This document shows, one piece after another, positions 9,710-16,652 of a stretch of DNA of 35,604 bases. The notes under the pieces are model-generated. The model did no database searches and was not told the DNA's origin. It saw only the letters and a list, made by a program, of their open reading frames with translations. Both the position numbers and the translations under genes were made by a program. Each line of letters opens with the position of its first letter. Positions within the stretch are counted from its first letter, which is position 1. This stretch comes from a virus: positions 1-35,604 of the IMG/VR virus record IMGVR_UViG_3300047552_000487; one strand, given 5' to 3'.

Positions 9710-10239
9710 CTATTTATCTTCCGTCCATTCGCCAAAACCTTCGTCCTGATGCACGCCGTTACGGACTTTCGCTTCGATGTTCCACATGCCCCAAGCGCGC
9801 GTGATTTCATCGGCTGGCTGTTCCTCGTATTCAGTGAACAGCCAGCCCATGCGCTCACACATCTTCAACTTCAAGAAGGGGCCGGGTACAGGGTCTTCGC
9901 TATCCTCTTCAAGCGCCCGCCAGAGGCGCTCTAGGAGTTTTTTTCCGGCGTCGTGACCTTTGCTGAGATTTGTTGCACCAGAAGAATCATCAAGTCAAAT
10001 CCAATCTGACTGATGCCCCCCTCTGATGGTTGCGGCAATGGTTCGCCCTGTGCGTCAACGAAGTTCCAGGACTTGACAATCTTGCCAAGCGCGTCGCGAG
10101 TCTCGCTTAAGGCTCCACCCAACATCTGCTCGAACAGGTACATCGGAGGGTTTGTGTGGATTGTAGCTTCCCATCCCTCGTAGTCCCCCGTGAGTGTCAC
10201 CTTAACCGTTTTGATTGGCATAGCGCGTTTCTCAGTCAT
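9710..10239 (-). CDS. Tail assembly chaperone, long form made by -1 ribosomal frameshift (gpGT-like)
   Basis: The short form (9931-10239) ends a few codons after the heptamer A AAA AAC (9937-9943). Slipping back one base there opens a 75-codon frame (9713-9937) that runs LLERLWRALEEDSEDPVPG to EFGEWTEDK-like residues and ends with TAG at 9710-9712, touching the tape measure ATG. The fused product would be about 176 residues. Long-form tail chaperones made this way (lambda gpG/gpGT and equivalents) bind the tape measure during tail assembly. The extension has no start codon near its beginning, fills the only gap in this part of the operon, and is coding-like. Frameshifting is inferred, not measured. 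Confidence 0.8.
9931..10239 (-). CDS. Tail assembly chaperone, short form (gpG-like)
   Basis: The protein has 102 residues when started at ATG 10239; a second in-frame ATG at 10221 (MPIKTVKV) is possible. It begins with a beta-hairpin-like stretch (VKVTLTGDYEGWEATI) and continues into a helical segment with MYLFEQMLGG, a pattern seen in gpG-type chaperones. It ends CCG GAA AAA AAC TCC TAG, with the slippery heptamer just before the stop. It sits between the tail tube and tape measure genes, the expected position. It should be the abundant product relative to the frameshifted form. Confidence 0.75.
   Translation of the reverse strand: MTEKRAMPIKTVKVTLTGDYEGWEATIHTNPPMYLFEQMLGGALSETRDALGKIVKSWNFVDAQGEPLPQPSEGGISQIGFDLMILLVQQISAKVTTPEKNS
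9937..9943 (-). promoter_or_regulatory. -1 ribosomal frameshift site (A AAA AAC)
   Basis: On the minus strand seven A residues are followed by C, placed so that the zero-frame codons are GAA AAA AAC. This is the canonical X XXY YYZ slippery heptamer. It lies two codons before the zero-frame TAG, and the -1 frame stays open for 75 codons to the tape measure start. I did not identify a convincing stimulatory pseudoknot by eye. Confidence 0.8.
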
Positions 10240-10245
10240 CTCTAG

Positions 10246-10647
10246 TTACACAGCCTTTCTGCCCCAAGAGCCATTAGCCGCGAAGTTGCCCTTGACCTTA
10301 ACCGCGTCACCGACGCCGGTCTCGACCGAGGCATCCAACCACGCGGGCCCGTACCAGTAGTATTGCGGGGCATCAGTCGAAGGATACAGGTAAATCTTGC
10401 ATCCATCGGCGCTATCAGCCGCCGCAAAAATCGTGTTCTCACTGTCTTGCCAGAAACCCGCAAAGGTTCCGCTCAAGTCTTTCAACCCCTGGACATACGT
10501 CTTGTTGGCATCGCCAAAAGAAGTGACATCAACCTTATCGGTTTTCATGTCCAATGTCCAGTTTGTCAGCTTCGCAACCGAAGAAGCGTTGCCCGTACCT
10601 GTCGTGGACAGATATACAACGCCATGCCTACCGTGATAAATCGCCAC
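10246..10647 (-). CDS. Major tail tube protein
   Basis: This 133-residue protein would polymerise into the tail tube around the tape measure. The segment NWTLDMKTDKVDVTSFGD followed by TYVQGLKDLSGTFAGFW is characteristic of siphophage tail tube proteins. Length is typical of small tube proteins. The start codon is GTG at 10647, supported by a strong GGGAGG about six bases upstream. It lies right before the chaperone pair and tape measure. A strong ribosome binding site and free 5' flank fit high expression. Confidence 0.85.
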   Translation of the reverse strand: MAIYHGRHGVVYLSTTGTGNASSVAKLTNWTLDMKTDKVDVTSFGDANKTYVQGLKDLSGTFAGFWQDSENTIFAAADSADGCKIYLYPSTDAPQYYWYGPAWLDASVETGVGDAVKVKGNFAANGSWGRKAV

Positions 10648-10730
10648 AGTATCCTCCCAATAACATTCTGTTTGTAGAGGCGTGGCTTAATCGGCGTTGT
10701 TGCCGCGACCGATGCGTTACCGCTTGTGTT

Positions 10731-10823
10731 TTACTGTTGTTCCAACCATTTCTCTAGGGCGGTTAGCATCCCTTTCGCCAGTCGAATAAGCATGGCGATC
10801 AGTTCCTTTGTCGCCTTTGTCAT
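10731..10823 (-). CDS. Small helical protein, 30 aa
   Basis: ATG at 10823 overlaps the TGA of the upstream glycosyltransferase gene as ATGA, the coupling used all along this operon. The product (MTKATKELIAMLIRLAKG then MLTALEKWLEQQ) is a basic amphipathic helix with no recognised family. The following 83 bases to the tail tube gene contain no other gene. Being very short, it could be a chance frame. The exact coupling is the main support. Confidence 0.45.
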   Translation of the reverse strand: MTKATKELIAMLIRLAKGMLTALEKWLEQQ

Positions 10824-11863
10824 TTCAACACTTCCAACATCCCCCTAACGCGTGAGTCGAATGTGTGACCAGATACCTTCTTGGGAAGTTCTTTCGCAAT
10901 CTCCAATCGCTCGTCCTCATGTTCAAGGTAATAAAAGATTGTCTCTCTGAGTTCTTCGGGTGTCTTGAATGTTGGAACCAAGTCGCCAAACACATCTTGT
11001 ATCTCAGGCCGGTAGTCACTTATGAAAAACGTTCCGCAAGCCGCAAGCTCGTAGCAACGTGGGTTTATCGAATAGGCTTGGCTGATGTGTTCGGCGTCAT
11101 CTCCGAATCCCTTAGACGTGCGGTGAAGATTGATGCCGATTTTAGAGTTTCTATACAGGTCGGCGGTGACTTCGTTCTTGACAATGTTGGGCCTGAGATA
11201 CTTCTTACATGGGCTGTTAGGCATCATCAGTTCCCATGTCCCATACAACCCGAAGTCAATCCCCGTCCAATCAGTTGCCTCAAACAGATTCACACGCTCA
11301 ATCCAACCTGTACCGACAAATACAACGTCATGTGATGCTACGCCAGGGTTTACGGCCCCGCCGGGAAAATGCAACTCCGGGTCGTAGGCGTGTTGATAGT
11401 AATAGACATTCTCGATACCCGCCTTCTTGAAAGATTCAACGCTAGACTTATCATTCACCCAACACAGGTCTACCAACCGCGCCCATCTGATTTGATCGTC
11501 GTCATCATTCGGAGATTCGGTGAATAGAATCGCCGTCTTAACATGCGCTCGTTTCAACATGATTAGGACTTCAGCGGAAACGTACATCCCTGAAGTGAAG
11601 ATTACCCAATCAACGTCATTGAACAACGCCCGTTCGATGGAACCAACACCTGCATGGAACAACCATTCTGCGTTTGTCGCTCTGGGCGTAGTACGTTTGC
11701 TATTCTCCCAAAGCCAGTCCATGTACTGTCTGGATTTCTCGATGTGTCCAGTTAGCGAATACTTGAAAACTGTTTGTCCAGCCCGTTCAAGGGCCGAATG
11801 AACTCCCCGGTAAACATCGTGTGTTGACCATCCAGCGCCAGAGTCACTTAGTAGTATTTTCAT
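10820..11863 (-). CDS. Glycosyltransferase, CgeB/GT4-like
   Basis: The 347-residue protein starts at ATG 11863, which overlaps the preceding TGA as ATGA and begins MKILLSDSGAGW, a typical Rossmann first strand; an upstream in-frame start is less likely. The two-domain layout fits GT-B enzymes. The second half contains DVVFVGTGWIERVNLF and the signature INPRCYELAACGTFFISDY followed by an aspartate/glutamate-rich helix, as in CgeB-like and GT1/GT4 transferases, where this region binds the sugar nucleotide. Donor and acceptor are unknown. It sits with a methyltransferase between the tail terminator and tail tube, so glycosylation of virion proteins is a reasonable guess, as is modification of host glycans. 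Confidence 0.8.
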   Translation of the reverse strand: MKILLSDSGAGWSTHDVYRGVHSALERAGQTVFKYSLTGHIEKSRQYMDWLWENSKRTTPRATNAEWLFHAGVGSIERALFNDVDWVIFTSGMYVSAEVLIMLKRAHVKTAILFTESPNDDDDQIRWARLVDLCWVNDKSSVESFKKAGIENVYYYQHAYDPELHFPGGAVNPGVASHDVVFVGTGWIERVNLFEATDWTGIDFGLYGTWELMMPNSPCKKYLRPNIVKNEVTADLYRNSKIGINLHRTSKGFGDDAEHISQAYSINPRCYELAACGTFFISDYRPEIQDVFGDLVPTFKTPEELRETIFYYLEHEDERLEIAKELPKKVSGHTFDSRVRGMLEVLK

Positions 11864-12408
11864 TCTGGCTTGTACCCATCGAATCCGCAGTTGAACCAAG
11901 CGCCAGTAACAATGCGGGTATCCCTGTATCCATCAATCGGAGTCAGGTTCACAAACCCGAACTCTTCCATCGCCCGCTTCAATGTGAATGGCTCGTATGA
12001 CCACTTGTGCGGAGAGTCAATGTTTGACCACGCTGAGTTGTATAGGAAAACGTTGCAGATGTGGTCTAGGTCTTTGATAGACCACCAGACACCCGCCGGA
12101 ACCTGAAACTCATCGTTAGTTTCATTCATCCAGCGCAGCATCACTTCCCGGATATTGGGAACAACAATACCAAGTTTACCGCCTGGAACTAAGGCACGGT
12201 AACATTCCCGCAAGAACTCAGCGGCTTCTGATGGGTCTAGGTGTTCCAAGAAGTGTCCGGCGTAGATTTCGTCTACCGTGTTGTCTTTGTACGGAATCGG
12301 AGGAACTTCAGTGAAAACGTCGGCAAAAGAATCGGGGTCACGGTCGTAATTCACGTATCCCTTCAAAGGATAACGTCCGCAACCGCAGTTCAAGCGTAGT
12401 TTATCCAA
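11860..12408 (-). CDS. SAM-dependent methyltransferase (class I, type 11-like)
   Basis: This 182-residue protein has the SAM-binding motif I LNCGCGRYPLKGYVNYDRD near its N-terminus. The Asp after the second strand fits ribose binding. Next come IPYKDNTVDEIYAGHFLEHL and then LVPGGKLGIVVPN, the standard type-11 methyltransferase order. The start is TTG at 12408, overlapping the tail terminator stop by 8 bases, with GGAGG about 12 bases upstream. It is paired with the glycosyltransferase gene by ATGA. A sugar or glycan methylation step is plausible from the pairing but not shown by the sequence. Confidence 0.85.
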   Translation of the reverse strand: MDKLRLNCGCGRYPLKGYVNYDRDPDSFADVFTEVPPIPYKDNTVDEIYAGHFLEHLDPSEAAEFLRECYRALVPGGKLGIVVPNIREVMLRWMNETNDEFQVPAGVWWSIKDLDHICNVFLYNSAWSNIDSPHKWSYEPFTLKRAMEEFGFVNLTPIDGYRDTRIVTGAWFNCGFDGYKPE

Positions 12409-12829
12409 GATACTCTAAAACCTCCACAGTTACTTCAATCCCAAAATAATCAACGCCGCCATAGGTGAAGTCGCCAATCCTTGAGTAGTTCACAGCCTTC
12501 GCGGATACACAACTTCCAGTCAAGTCATTGTCCGTTCGCAACGCCGCAAGGAAGCGGTCTAGCAAATCAACCGTGCCATCAATGTTCTTGGAGAGAATCC
12601 CCTGCGCGGCCGCTGAGTAAGCGAATTGAACCCTTACTCGGTGTTTCACTTCCCATGTATCGCTGAAGTCCAAGAGCGTGATAGACCCGCCATCAGGGTA
12701 GTACATCATCGCTGGAAGCATGACCGGCTGTAACGACGATGGCATGGCGTCCACATCAAACGACTTCTTGATGCCCGTGATGTTGGCTCCAATCGCCGCA
12801 AGTTTGGTGATGTTGGCTGAAAGGGTCAT
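12401..12829 (-). CDS. Tail terminator / tail completion protein
   Basis: The product has 142 residues. The central segment WEVKHRVRVQFAYSAAAQG and the ending GVDYFGIEVTVEVLEYLG fit the alpha/beta fold of siphophage tail terminators (gpU-like), which cap the tube at the correct length. It follows the head-tail connector gene with ATGA overlap and precedes the tail tube, although a methyltransferase/glycosyltransferase pair is inserted in between. Assignment is mostly from length, fold pattern and gene order. Confidence 0.6.
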   Translation of the reverse strand: MTLSANITKLAAIGANITGIKKSFDVDAMPSSLQPVMLPAMMYYPDGGSITLLDFSDTWEVKHRVRVQFAYSAAAQGILSKNIDGTVDLLDRFLAALRTDNDLTGSCVSAKAVNYSRIGDFTYGGVDYFGIEVTVEVLEYLG

Positions 12830-13647
12830 CGGCCAATCTCCATGCGCTGATAAGGTTTCAGCATGGCGTCAACGTCAGTCGGGATACTTACCGGAATGAC
12901 AATCATGCCAAGTTCACCCTGAGCCGTCCTATCAAACGGGGCTTCTCTCTGCCGGTAGTACCATGTACTCAAACGAACACAGGCGTGTTCAATGTCCAGC
13001 GGCGGGCGATAGATACTGATTGCCACACCGTTCAAGTGGGCCGCAGCGGTTGTGCCATTAAGCCCTCTTGTAACAGTCAGGTTCACGGTAGAGATGGCTG
13101 TGATGAGCATGAGTTCATCTTCGACTTTGATGGTCTGCATCACAGAGAAGTTCGTTGCGCTCGTTACCGTGAGAGTTGTCCCGCTCGCTGAAATCTGTGT
13201 TGCGTTCTGGACGGTCTGCCCGCTTGCCTCATAAGCCTCAGCGTAATTGTCATGCCAACCCCAGATACCAGCGATAGAGACACTTTCCTGGTCAGTATCC
13301 GTCCACTCGAAATAATATCCAGAACCTTTTTTTAGTTCAATCCACTGGTAGGCTTTAGCGTTGGAGGGTTTCAGATAGTATTCAGTAGAGGGGATAACCG
13401 TGCCGTCAACAGTAAGTGAAGTGCATGAAAGCAAGTCTGCCCCGAACGACATCCACTGGACGTTATCAGGATGGTCAAACTTCTTCGTTGCAGTTGTGGG
13501 GTAGAAGCTGCGCCGACAGATACGTTCTATCGCACGGCTGGCGCGCTTAATCACGTCTACCAAGAACGAATCATCGGCGGCTACCGTAATGCCGGTAACG
13601 GAGTTATACGCCTGTAGTTGCGCCAGCGTGCAGTAATAAGATGCCAT
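12826..13647 (-). CDS. Head-tail connector (gp6-like adaptor) with an inserted domain
   Basis: The protein has 273 residues. The N-terminus (CTLAQLQAYNSVTG, then DDSFLVDVIKRASRAIERICRRSFYP) is the hallmark of HK97 gp6-like adaptors that sit on the portal. The C-terminus (DIEHACVRLSTWYYRQREAP) is the matching helical end. Between them, about residues 145-210 hold an extra beta-rich module (SASGTTLTVTSATNFS, LTVTRGLNGTTAA). That pattern is common in phage structural proteins, and it makes the protein longer than a minimal adaptor. A GAGGGG ribosome binding site precedes ATG 13647. Confidence 0.75.
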   Translation of the reverse strand: MASYYCTLAQLQAYNSVTGITVAADDSFLVDVIKRASRAIERICRRSFYPTTATKKFDHPDNVQWMSFGADLLSCTSLTVDGTVIPSTEYYLKPSNAKAYQWIELKKGSGYYFEWTDTDQESVSIAGIWGWHDNYAEAYEASGQTVQNATQISASGTTLTVTSATNFSVMQTIKVEDELMLITAISTVNLTVTRGLNGTTAAAHLNGVAISIYRPPLDIEHACVRLSTWYYRQREAPFDRTAQGELGMIVIPVSIPTDVDAMLKPYQRMEIGR

Positions 13648-13656
13648 TCTACCCCT

Positions 13657-14694
13657 CTATAGCGCCAATACGTAGTTGCTGTACACCGTGCCTAGCGCAG
13701 TTAGGTCATACGGCGTGTCTTTGGAAACAATGTCGTTATAGTCCGTAACCCAATCGGTCACGGCAAACACGTACATCGAGTAGCCCATATTCCGGCCTTC
13801 CAGCAGGTCGCAGATGTCCGTAATCTGCTGTCCCTCGTTGGCCGATGTTTCGACTTCCCCAAACTCACCAACCCACACGCACGCGCCGGCGGCCTGATGC
13901 GGGTCTAGGCGCACTTCCATCCAATCCTCAAGTTGTGTCTTGGCAGTAGCCAGACTACCCGCCTCGTATGACGCGCCCCACGGGAAGTTCTCAGCGCGAT
14001 AGATATGTTCCGAGTAGATGACCTTATTCGCAGCCAGCCACGCCTTGTCCGTCCAGCCGATGTTCGGCCACACTTCCACGATGTAGAGCAGTTCGGGCCG
14101 ATGCCCCTGCAAGTCAAGGATGGTGGACTTCAGTAGCGTTTCCATCGCCGCGCTGCGCGTCGCGTCGCTCTGCCCGTTGGCCGCGATCAGAAACGGCTCA
14201 TTCATCATGTCGCAGCCGATGACCGTGCTGTTGTAGCGGTATCGCTCGATGAGCGTGTGCCACATCGCAATCCACTCGGCTTGCAGGGCGGCGTCTGTGG
14301 TGAAGGCTTGCGGCGCGCTAGGCGTCGTTGTGTCCCAAGTGTGCTGGTCTAGGATGACTTTAAGTCCAGCCTCGCCCGCCCACTCGATAGCGCGGTCAAG
14401 CGCCATCAGCCCGGTTCTGTCTTGTCCAGCCGATGGGACTGGCGTGAGGATGTCAACCTTGTGCAAAGCCAACCGTACCGAGTCGAAGCCATAGTCCTTG
14501 ATGGCCTGAAACTTGGCGCGCTCGTTGTTCAGGCGCACGAAGGTGTTGACCCCGTGCCACCTGATTTCATTTCCCAGGTGGTCGTAAATCTTCGTGCCCG
14601 TGACGTGGTAGAAGCCCGTGCGCCCGCTGGCTGTGCGAGAGCCGGCCCCGCGTCCCGATGATGCTGTTCTGCCCGTTGCGGCTTCGCGTGTCAT
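13657..14694 (-). CDS. Glycoside hydrolase family 5 (endoglucanase-like) enzyme
   Basis: The 345-residue protein starts at ATG 14694, which overlaps the upstream TGA as ATGA and has AGGAG about 8 bases before it; longer starts are unlikely. After a short basic, Gly/Ser-rich leader (about 30 residues, no signal peptide) comes a full GH5 barrel. It begins IYDHLGNEIRWHGVN and includes RLALHKVD and LDQHTW. The acid/base motif MMNEP has E166, His230 lies in SEHIY, and the nucleophile motif is VGEFGE (E277). All key GH5 residues are present, so it should be active on a beta-glucan or beta-mannan type glycan. It lies among head and connector genes and lacks an export signal, so a virion-bound depolymerase or an enzyme released at lysis are both possible. 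Confidence 0.85.
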   Translation of the reverse strand: MTREAATGRTASSGRGAGSRTASGRTGFYHVTGTKIYDHLGNEIRWHGVNTFVRLNNERAKFQAIKDYGFDSVRLALHKVDILTPVPSAGQDRTGLMALDRAIEWAGEAGLKVILDQHTWDTTTPSAPQAFTTDAALQAEWIAMWHTLIERYRYNSTVIGCDMMNEPFLIAANGQSDATRSAAMETLLKSTILDLQGHRPELLYIVEVWPNIGWTDKAWLAANKVIYSEHIYRAENFPWGASYEAGSLATAKTQLEDWMEVRLDPHQAAGACVWVGEFGEVETSANEGQQITDICDLLEGRNMGYSMYVFAVTDWVTDYNDIVSKDTPYDLTALGTVYSNYVLAL

Positions 14695-15341
14695 GCGCCA
14701 ACTCCTAGCAGCGTGGCGAACTTTCGCCCGCCCGTCGCCGTCGCTTGCTTGAACGTGGCAATCAACCCGGCGGCTCTCTGCGAACCCGTCCACGAGCAAG
14801 TGCTTTCTTGCGCGCCCGTGCTACTCACAACAAGATAGCCTTCCCACATCACCCCGCCGTTAAGGTCTAGCAGGGTGTATGAGTTCGACCAACTTGGGGC
14901 GGTCTGCGCGGTCAGGACGCGCACGACTGCAAAGCACAGTTCATTGGCGACGGTGGTCGCTGCCGTCGTACCAGATGACCGGCTCGTTACGCTGGACGTG
15001 GTATCCGCGACGTATGCCGTCTTGTCCAGCGGCGTCGCGTCCGTGCCGCTGAATTCGACAGCGGCCATGTTCACAGACGAGGCCCCGGTGATGGTGGCAA
15101 TCAACTCAGTCGGCTCCGCTGCGCCGGCCACGCGGTAGCAGATAGACACGAAACCCGAAGAACCCGCGGTAGTCCACACCGCTTCCGCGAAGTTTGTCGG
15201 CGGTGTGAAGCCCGTGTGAGCAGACGGGCAACACACCGCAGCGACGATAAGGTTTCCGACAGCGGCAGTAGCATCGAGTATCACATGCACATGGTCTGCC
15301 GCAGCCGCAGCCGCTTTGTGCTGGACTTTGGTGATTGCCAT
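14691..15341 (-). CDS. Putative virion surface protein, beta-sandwich
   Basis: This 216-residue protein is rich in Ala, Thr, Ser and Val. The alternating strand pattern (GNLIVAAVCCPSAH, SICYRVAGAAEPTEL, MAAVEFSGTD, ELCFAVVRVL) suggests a lectin-like or concanavalin-like beta-sandwich. Its stop overlaps the GH5 start, so the two are translationally coupled. Between a decoration-like protein and the GH5 enzyme, it could carry or present the enzyme on the capsid. That is inference; no diagnostic motif is seen. Confidence 0.5.
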   Translation of the reverse strand: MAITKVQHKAAAAAADHVHVILDATAAVGNLIVAAVCCPSAHTGFTPPTNFAEAVWTTAGSSGFVSICYRVAGAAEPTELIATITGASSVNMAAVEFSGTDATPLDKTAYVADTTSSVTSRSSGTTAATTVANELCFAVVRVLTAQTAPSWSNSYTLLDLNGGVMWEGYLVVSSTGAQESTCSWTGSQRAAGLIATFKQATATGGRKFATLLGVGA

Positions 15342-15342
15342 G

Positions 15343-16269
15343 TTACGCCGCCGTGAAGCCTACCGCAGAAACGTAGACCTCCGCAGAAGTCGTTCCGCAA
15401 ATGGCATTGAGCGCCTTGTTGGCTGTCGTCGAGGGCGGCGTCGGGAACGTGATTGCGAACCCGCCACCGGCGGGGGCTGCGTAGCCCTTGCACAAGACGA
15501 TGGGCGTATCCGCGCCGTCCTGGATTGTGACCAGCGTGCCAACGGTCGCGTCTGAGTTGGTGACGACAAGCGATGTCAGATAAATCTTGACGCCCGCACC
15601 CTGGGCCGCGATGACCGCCGTCGCGTTGGTATCCGCAATCGCAGCCGTGTGGCCCGTGACGCACGCGCTATTGACCGCGCCGGCGACCGTCTTGACCGAA
15701 TCGTTTGTCGAGTCAAGTTTCGTGCCAAGCGAGACGAGCAAGTTCCCCGATGCATCAACGTCAGCCGCTTTGCCAGAAGGCCCAACCAGTTGGCCCGGCA
15801 GCACCAGCGTACCAGTCGTGCGCGCCGTATTCGCAGCGTTCATATCCGCGATAGCGCCGGTTGCGATAGCTCCAGAAGCAACGCCGCCGCTTGCAACGGT
15901 GGCGCGCACCAGGAAACTCCCTGCCGTGATTGCCAGTTTGACTAGTCCGCGTAGGTATTGCTGCAACGTGCCGGCCGCGTCGGTGATGACCGCCGCTCCA
16001 GTGGTAGCGCCCTGTGCCACGTCTGCGCCATCGGCAACGGTAACAGCACCGCCTCCAGATGTACCCGTCACCCAGAGCTTGCCGTCAGCATCGAAGATTG
16101 GCGCGGTGTAATCCCCATCGGAACCAGCCAATGACGTGGCTGTATCCTTGCGAACGCCGAGGGATACAATGCCGAAGTCACCAGAAGCGTGGGCGGCGTC
16201 TTCGGCCTTTGCGAGTTGAGTTTCAGCGCCTAACGCACCGCTAACCCACAGAGAAACTTGTTCAGCCAT
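15343..16269 (-). CDS. Phage structural protein, decoration/fibre-like
   Basis: This 308-residue protein is very rich in Ala, Thr, Gly and Val and poor in aromatics. The N-terminal segment SLGVRKDTATSLAGSDGD followed by YTAPIFDADGKLWV is a recurring pattern in phage structural proteins of unknown exact role. The C-terminal part (KIYLTSLVVTNSDATVG, then PIVLCKGYAAPAGGG) looks like a beta-jelly-roll. ATG at 16269 has AAGGAG upstream and overlaps the previous gene by 8 bases. Position downstream of the capsid gene suggests head decoration or head fibres. Confidence 0.6.
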   Translation of the reverse strand: MAEQVSLWVSGALGAETQLAKAEDAAHASGDFGIVSLGVRKDTATSLAGSDGDYTAPIFDADGKLWVTGTSGGGAVTVADGADVAQGATTGAAVITDAAGTLQQYLRGLVKLAITAGSFLVRATVASGGVASGAIATGAIADMNAANTARTTGTLVLPGQLVGPSGKAADVDASGNLLVSLGTKLDSTNDSVKTVAGAVNSACVTGHTAAIADTNATAVIAAQGAGVKIYLTSLVVTNSDATVGTLVTIQDGADTPIVLCKGYAAPAGGGFAITFPTPPSTTANKALNAICGTTSAEVYVSAVGFTAA

Positions 16270-16450
16270 TTACATGCTCCTTCGGCGGTCTACCGCGTTT
16301 CTTTGGTTCATCCAATTTCTCAAATCTATCCGGCCATGTCGCCAAAAGGACAGCGGCATTTTCATCGCTAACTTCAACTTCCTCATCAGGAAGCCAATGC
16401 TTTTCGTTGCTCAGAATCCCCCGAAAGGGTTTAAGCACCTTAAGTTTCAT
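16262..16450 (-). CDS. Small protein with an AT-hook-like tail
   Basis: The 62-residue protein starts at ATG 16450 (MKLKVLKPFRG), preceded by AGGTGGA; an upstream start at 16489 would run through a strong hairpin. The middle is acidic (LPDEEVEVSDENAAVLLATW), and the C-terminus PKKRGRPPKEH contains the RGRP core of AT-hook minor-groove binders. Small proteins of this architecture occur in phage head cassettes, but I cannot assign a function. DNA contact is suggested only by the short basic motif. Confidence 0.65.
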   Translation of the reverse strand: MKLKVLKPFRGILSNEKHWLPDEEVEVSDENAAVLLATWPDRFEKLDEPKKRGRPPKEHVNG

Positions 16451-16465
16451 ATTCCACCTTTGCGG

Positions 16466-16496
16466 AAGTGGGGTGGGGAGTAGTTCCACCCCACTT
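16466..16496 (-). terminator. Strong hairpin between small head genes
   Basis: An 11-base arm (16466-16476) is perfectly complementary to 16486-16496 with a 9-base loop. It follows the stop at 16509 and precedes the next ribosome binding site. No U-run follows, so it may act as an attenuator or RNA-end protector rather than a classical intrinsic terminator. Confidence 0.55.
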
Positions 16497-16508
16497 AATC
16501 CGCGTTAC

Positions 16509-16652
16509 CTAGTGTTCTTCTTTTTGCAGAGCATCCCTAAGTTCTGTCAGGGCCATAATCCCGCCCTGAAGCCGAAGAATCCCATTCTGCAATTCCACGA
16601 TGGCTTTCTCGTAGTTCAGCAGTTTTTCCTCGACCAGTTCCAGATTATTCAC
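16509..16652 (-). CDS. Small helical protein, 47 aa
   Basis: The proposed start is GTG at 16652, overlapping the TAA of the upstream gene; no good ribosome binding site is visible, so initiation would be by coupling. The product is a regular amphipathic helix (NNLELVEEKLLNYEKAIVEL, then GIMALTELRDALQKEEH), likely coiled coil. It fills the gap between two head genes and ends in TAG just before a hairpin. No family recognised. Confidence 0.5.
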   Translation of the reverse strand: MNNLELVEEKLLNYEKAIVELQNGILRLQGGIMALTELRDALQKEEH

